Below are positions 60,462-64,000 of a stretch of DNA of 64,000 nucleotides, one piece after another. The notes beneath the pieces are model-generated. The model had not been told where the DNA came from, made no database searches, and was given only the letters and a program-made list of their open reading frames with translations. Every line of letters starts with the position of its first letter. The first letter of the stretch is position 1. The position numbers and the translations under genes were made by a program. The DNA is from JAUQQI01 sp040289115 (GTDB taxonomy: Bacteria > Chloroflexota > Dehalococcoidia > JAUQQI01): assembly GCA_040289115.1 (NCBI GenBank), contig PSKS01000001.1, forward strand, positions 1 through 64,000, in the 5' to 3' direction.

Positions 60462-61534
60462 ACCGGTCCATTGTCGACCTACCCGAGCTTATCGCCGCCC
60501 TGCCGACGGCCGAGCGCCGCCTCTTCGACCGGCTCTTCCGGGTAACCGTCTCAGTGGGGCAGCTTAAGCTGCCCCCCGAAATGGAACCCTGGGTCGTTAA
60601 GACCTTCGGGGCCCTGGAGCCGGTCCTTTCCCAGAAGGTGGTCAAGGTAACGAATCTCATCACCCTGGAGACGACCCTTTACAACGACCTGCGAGCCCGC
60701 CGGCCGATGGAGGCCCGGGTATCGGCCGATGTCCTGACCGAAATCGAAAAAAACGCCGGCGATCCCCTCTGCACGCCCCTGACCGGGACCCCCGAGGACA
60801 TCTTCGGGCGGGTCGAGGGCAAATTCAGCCTTTCGGCCAGCAACGTGGCCAAGTACGACGAATTCAGCGGCCTGGTCGTCTTTAAAGAGCACAACCCCCT
60901 GGCCGTCGAGGCCGAGAAGGTCGTCGACTATCTCAACGTGGCCTGGGGCTGGCTCGAGGCCGCCCACCGCCTGGAACCTGAGGCCCGCTTCCCTTTCATC
61001 CTCTGGAACTGCCTCTGGAAGTCGGGAGCTTCCCTCATCCACGGCCACCTGCAGATGGTGCTCACCCGGGAGCTCCCCTACGGCAAGGTTGAGGCCCTGC
61101 GGCGGACCCTGGCTGATTACCGGACCCGGTTTGAAGCTGACCTTCTGGCGGACCTATACGCCGTCCACGAAGCCCTGGGCCTGAGCCTGCCCGCCCGCAA
61201 CGGCGTCCGGAGCTTCGTTTACCTGACGCCCCTTAAGGAGCGGGAGGTTTTCCTCTGGGCTGATCATCCCGGCGAGGCGCTCTGGTTCGGCCTGGGCCGG
61301 CTCCTTGAGGTCTACGTGCGGGAGCTGGGGGTTCAGGCTTTCAACGTCGGCCTCTATTTGCCGCCCTTCGGCGACCGGGAGGGATGGGAGGGCTTCCCGG
61401 CCCTGGCCAGGGTCGTGGACCGGGGTGACCCGGCCAACCGGACGGCCGACTTTGCCGGCATGGAGCTTTACGCCGCCAGCGTGGTCGCCTCCGACCCCTT
61501 CGAGGTGAGCCGGAGGTTGCGGGAACGGTGGTGA
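60458..61534 (+). CDS. GalT-like HIT-superfamily nucleotidyltransferase/phosphorylase
   Basis: 358 residues. SGASLIHGHLQMVL carries the H195-x-H197-x-Q199 motif of galactose-1-phosphate uridylyltransferase and ADP-glucose phosphorylase-type enzymes. Two segments, FSLSASNVAKYDEFSGLVVFKEHNPL and FNVGLYLPPF, are similar to the two HIT-like folds of GalT. The sequence is not close to standard GalT. Because it overlaps glgA by four bases, an ADP-glucose or hexose-1-phosphate role in storage glucan turnover is a plausible inference. Confidence 0.75.
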   Translation: MNRSIVDLPELIAALPTAERRLFDRLFRVTVSVGQLKLPPEMEPWVVKTFGALEPVLSQKVVKVTNLITLETTLYNDLRARRPMEARVSADVLTEIEKNAGDPLCTPLTGTPEDIFGRVEGKFSLSASNVAKYDEFSGLVVFKEHNPLAVEAEKVVDYLNVAWGWLEAAHRLEPEARFPFILWNCLWKSGASLIHGHLQMVLTRELPYGKVEALRRTLADYRTRFEADLLADLYAVHEALGLSLPARNGVRSFVYLTPLKEREVFLWADHPGEALWFGLGRLLEVYVRELGVQAFNVGLYLPPFGDREGWEGFPALARVVDRGDPANRTADFAGMELYAASVVASDPFEVSRRLRERW

Positions 61535-61544
61535 GGCTGTCAAC

Positions 61545-62324
61545 GTGGTCCTGCCCGAGCGGTTGGTAACGGTCGATATCGTGGTCCCCGTTTACAACGA
61601 AGAAAGGGTCCTGCGCCGCAATATTGAAACTTTAAGGTCCTTCCTCCTGGAAACGAATTTTCCTTACCGGTGGCAGGTGGTCATCGCCGATAACGCCTCC
61701 CGGGACCGGACCCTGGAGGTGGCCCGGGAGCTGGCCGCCGAGTACCCAGAAGTTCGGGTCTTGCACCTGAACCAGAAGGGCCGAGGCCGGGCCCTGCGGG
61801 CCGCCTGGCTCGGGAGCGAGGCCGATGTGGTCTGCTACATGGACGTGGACCTCTCCACCAACCTGCGGGCCCTGGAGCCCCTCATCCGGGCCGTGGCCGA
61901 AGAGGGCTACGACCTGGCCATCGGCTCCCGGCTGATGCCGGCCTCCCGTACGACCCGCTCCCTGAAACGGGAGGTGATCTCCCGAGCCTATAACCTGCTT
62001 ATTAAGCTGATGTTCTTTAACCGGTTCAGCGACGCCCAGTGCGGGTTTAAGGCCATCTCCCGCCGGGCCGTTCAGGCCCTGGTGCCCCTTGTGCGGGACC
62101 AGTCGTGGTTTTTCGACTCGGAGCTGCTTTTGCTGGCGGAGCATTTCGGGTATAAGATTAAAGAGATTCCGGTGGAGTGGGTCGAGGACCTTGACTCACG
62201 GGTGAACATCCTCAAGACGGCCTGGGCCGACGTCCTCGGCCTCATCCGGGTCCGCTGGACCCTAAGCCCCTTCGGCCGCCTTAGAATCGGCCCGGCGGCC
62301 TCAGAACGCCGGCCCACCTCATAA
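61545..62324 (+). CDS. GT2 family glycosyltransferase (DPM1/ALG5-like)
   Basis: 259 residues. VDIVVPVYNEERVLRRNIETL starts the GT-A fold; VVIADNASRDRTLEVA and CYMDVDLSTNL with the D-x-D metal motif follow; SDAQCGFKAISRRAVQAL and FFDSELLLLAEHFGYKIKEIPVEW are typical of dolichyl/polyprenyl-phosphate sugar transferases. No membrane helix is present. It probably makes a polyprenyl-phosphate sugar for wall glycans. The GTG at 61545 is the start; a polyprenyl synthase gene follows 11 bases later, which fits that role. Confidence 0.87.
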   Translation: MVLPERLVTVDIVVPVYNEERVLRRNIETLRSFLLETNFPYRWQVVIADNASRDRTLEVARELAAEYPEVRVLHLNQKGRGRALRAAWLGSEADVVCYMDVDLSTNLRALEPLIRAVAEEGYDLAIGSRLMPASRTTRSLKREVISRAYNLLIKLMFFNRFSDAQCGFKAISRRAVQALVPLVRDQSWFFDSELLLLAEHFGYKIKEIPVEWVEDLDSRVNILKTAWADVLGLIRVRWTLSPFGRLRIGPAASERRPTS

Positions 62325-62335
62325 CCCTTACAACC

Positions 62336-63358
62336 ATGTCCGTCCTAGAACGCCTCCATGCCCGCTACGGCCCTGCCCTCGAGGCCGAACTCCGGTCGGC
62401 CGTGCCGGACGACGGGACCCTGCTTTCCCGGATGGTTAGCTATCACCTGGGCTGGGTTGACGCCGACGGTCGGCCGGCCGCCGCCGACCCCGGCAAGCGC
62501 ATCCGACCCCTCCTGATGCTGCTGGCGTGCGAGGGGGTTGGGGGCGACTGGTCGGCGGCCCTGCCCGGGGCCGCCGCCCTGGAGCTGGTGCACAACTTCA
62601 CCCTGATTCACGACGACATACAGGACCGCTCCCCCGAGCGGCGCCACCGGCCGGCCGTCTGGGTCCGCTGGGGGGTAAACCAGGCCATCAACGCCGGGGA
62701 CGGCCTTTTTGCCCTGGCCTTTCGGAAGCTGGCCGACCTGGCCGGCCGCGGGGTCAGCCCGGAGACCGCCCTGCAATGCGCCCGGATACTGGCCGAGGCC
62801 TGCTGGGTGGTATGCCAGGGGCAGGTGGCCGACCTGGAGCTGGCGGACCGCCCGACGGCAACCCTCGACGAATACTTCGGGATGGTCCGGCGCAAAACCG
62901 GGGCCCTCATCGGGGCGGCGGTGGGGATGGGAGTGCTGGTGGGGGGTTGTCCGGGGGCGGTGGCCGCCGCCCGGGAATTCGGGGAAGCCCTGGGGGTGGC
63001 CTTCCAGGTCTGGGACGACTACCTGGGCATCTGGGGGCGGCGGGAGGTAACCGGCAAGCCGGCTGGGGATGACCTGCGGGAGCGCAAAAAGACCTTACCG
63101 GTCGTCTGGGCCCTCGAGGCGGGATCCCCTGAACTTCGGGCCCGCCTGGCCGAGGCCTACGTCGCCGACGTGGGACCGGATGCCGCAACCGAGCTGGCCG
63201 TCCGGCTGACGAACGCCGGGGCCGAGGCCTTCACCCGCCGGACGGCCGCCGAATGGGCCGGGCTGGCCGGCCGGCTCCTGGGAAACCTGCCCCTTCGGCC
63301 GGAAATTCGGGCCGATTTTGCCGACCTTATCGAGTTTATTTTCAGCCGGGAATTCTAG
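62336..63358 (+). CDS. Polyprenyl diphosphate synthase (trans-isoprenyl type)
   Basis: 340 residues. The first Asp-rich motif is IHDDIQDRS (D-D-x-x-D), after FTL. The second reads VWDDYLGIWG, where Gly replaces the last Asp; this variant is common in long-chain synthases of some phyla. GKRIRPLLMLLA near residue 50 binds isopentenyl diphosphate. It makes linear isoprenoid diphosphates used for quinones or lipid carriers. ATG 62336 has no strong ribosome binding site. It is in a transcript with the GT2 gene. Confidence 0.9.
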   Translation: MSVLERLHARYGPALEAELRSAVPDDGTLLSRMVSYHLGWVDADGRPAAADPGKRIRPLLMLLACEGVGGDWSAALPGAAALELVHNFTLIHDDIQDRSPERRHRPAVWVRWGVNQAINAGDGLFALAFRKLADLAGRGVSPETALQCARILAEACWVVCQGQVADLELADRPTATLDEYFGMVRRKTGALIGAAVGMGVLVGGCPGAVAAAREFGEALGVAFQVWDDYLGIWGRREVTGKPAGDDLRERKKTLPVVWALEAGSPELRARLAEAYVADVGPDAATELAVRLTNAGAEAFTRRTAAEWAGLAGRLLGNLPLRPEIRADFADLIEFIFSREF

Positions 63359-63363
63359 CCGCA

Positions 63364-64000
63364 ATGACCCTGCGCGTCCTGGTAACCAACGACGACGGCA
63401 TCTACGCCCCAGGCCTCTGGGCTCTGGCCCAGGAGCTGGTCAGGGAGTTCCGGGTCTATGTAGTTGCACCTGACCGGGAACAGAGCGCCATCGGGGCGGC
63501 CATAAGCCTTAATCACCCCATCCGGGTGAACCGCCTGCCAGCCATCATGAGCGGTGACATGGAAGCCTACTCGGTTGAGGGGACGCCGGGCGACTGCGTC
63601 ATAATGGCCATTAACAGCCTCTTTAAGGATGGCATCGACTGCGTGGTTTCGGGACTGAACGAGGGCTCCAACCTTGGTAACGACGTGCTCATTTCCGGCA
63701 CGGTGGGGGCCGCCCTCCACGGCTACTTCCTCGGCCGGCCGGCCTTTGCCCTCTCGATAAACAGCCTCCGGCCCGAAAACGTCGAGCCTGGCGCCCGGCT
63801 GGCCCGTCTCCTCGTCCGGCTGGTGGCCCAGGGCCAGCTGCCCGAAAAGATCTTGCTAAACATAAACCTCCCCGACCTGCCCCTGGGGGAGATCCGGGGA
63901 ATCGAGGTTACCCACCTGGCCCGGCGCAGCTACACCGATATCATCGAGGAGCATGTAGACCGCAAGGGCCGAAGCCTTTACTGGATAACCCGGGGCAAGC
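63364..64000 (+). CDS. surE: 5'-nucleotidase SurE (cut by window end)
   Basis: The first ~212 codons are inside the window. TLRVLVTNDDGIYAPGLWAL carries the Asp pair and Asn metal site of SurE, and SGLNEGSNLGNDVLISGTVGAALH is the second diagnostic block. SurE removes phosphate from nucleoside monophosphates and short polyphosphate. ATG 63364 is five bases after the polyprenyl synthase stop, so the two should be co-translated. The remaining C-terminal part is outside. Confidence 0.95.
   Translation, partial: MTLRVLVTNDDGIYAPGLWALAQELVREFRVYVVAPDREQSAIGAAISLNHPIRVNRLPAIMSGDMEAYSVEGTPGDCVIMAINSLFKDGIDCVVSGLNEGSNLGNDVLISGTVGAALHGYFLGRPAFALSINSLRPENVEPGARLARLLVRLVAQGQLPEKILLNINLPDLPLGEIRGIEVTHLARRSYTDIIEEHVDRKGRSLYWITRGK

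Noticed and set aside
1..64000. CRISPR arrays, tRNA or rRNA genes, prophage or insertion sequences
   Set aside because: No regular repeat-spacer pattern, tRNA-like cloverleaf, rRNA sequence, integrase or transposase gene was seen in the intergenic regions.

Overview
The window is GC-rich bacterial chromosome with tightly packed genes, many start/stop overlaps and frequent GTG and TTG starts. It looks like core genome of a non-enteric bacterium. The mix fits a Chloroflexota-type organism: LLM-class luciferase-fold oxidoreductases, class III CoA-transferases, an AcuC-like deacetylase, a lactate/malate-type malate dehydrogenase, a DUF3488-type transglutaminase and a MoxR/VWA pair. This placement is inference only; no rRNA or tRNA gene is present to anchor it.

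Layout. 1-8036: a cut MFS transporter, an ABM-like small protein, OsmC, a minus-strand MBL-fold hydrolase plus two class III CoA-transferases, RsfS, Ndk, an exonuclease/GIY-YIG fusion and a methyltransferase. 8037-8622: the only long gene-free stretch, holding a 290-bp element bounded by 23-bp inverted repeats. 8623-21690: one long plus-strand run for translation and ribosome maturation (nusA, rnpM/ylxR, infB, rbfA, truB, ribF, tyrS, sppA, a cytidylate-kinase-like gene, nfi, prfB with its programmed frameshift) ending in two exported peptidases. 21691-26251: dnaK, then an OmpR-type regulator and its PAS/histidine kinase, all minus. 26484-31714: an anchored propeller-like protein, tsaD, a crotonase, an LLM oxidoreductase and a phosphodiesterase. 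31704-34904 (minus): a second LLM oxidoreductase, tatA, an AcuC/HDAC-type deacetylase, a Mut7-C RNase and a membrane protein. 35156-38611: MoxR-like ATPase plus VWA protein. 38608-41900 (minus): DUF2085 and transglutaminase membrane proteins. 42003-44107: a diacylglycerol-kinase-like protein and an M24 peptidase. 44085-50233 (minus): M20 peptidase, pyrE, a UroD-superfamily protein, an HpcH aldolase, a HAD protein and an S9 peptidase. 50439-51161: FmdB zinc ribbon and dtd. 51169-54854 (minus): polysaccharide deacetylase, 7TM-HD phosphodiesterase, yqeY, rpsU. 55045-57882: a MIP18-domain protein, an amidohydrolase and a zinc alcohol dehydrogenase. 57879-58811 (minus): mdh. 58965-64000: glgA, a GalT-like protein, a GT2 glycosyltransferase, a polyprenyl synthase and a cut surE.

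Most distinctive points. (1) The MIP18/amidohydrolase/alcohol dehydrogenase trio resembles the accessory genes that follow propane-type soluble diiron monooxygenases in actinobacteria, yet no monooxygenase subunit is next to it. It has its own good promoter, whose -35 region is a mirror image of the divergent rpsU promoter. (2) The paired CoA-transferases look like a heterodimer with one catalytic and one non-catalytic subunit. (3) The UroD-superfamily protein carries the H-x-C...C zinc motif of corrinoid methyltransferases rather than looking like a haem enzyme. (4) The 290-bp element before nusA is unexplained. (5) The prfB frameshift site has only a weak internal Shine-Dalgarno. No CRISPR array, intact insertion sequence, prophage or defence island was seen.
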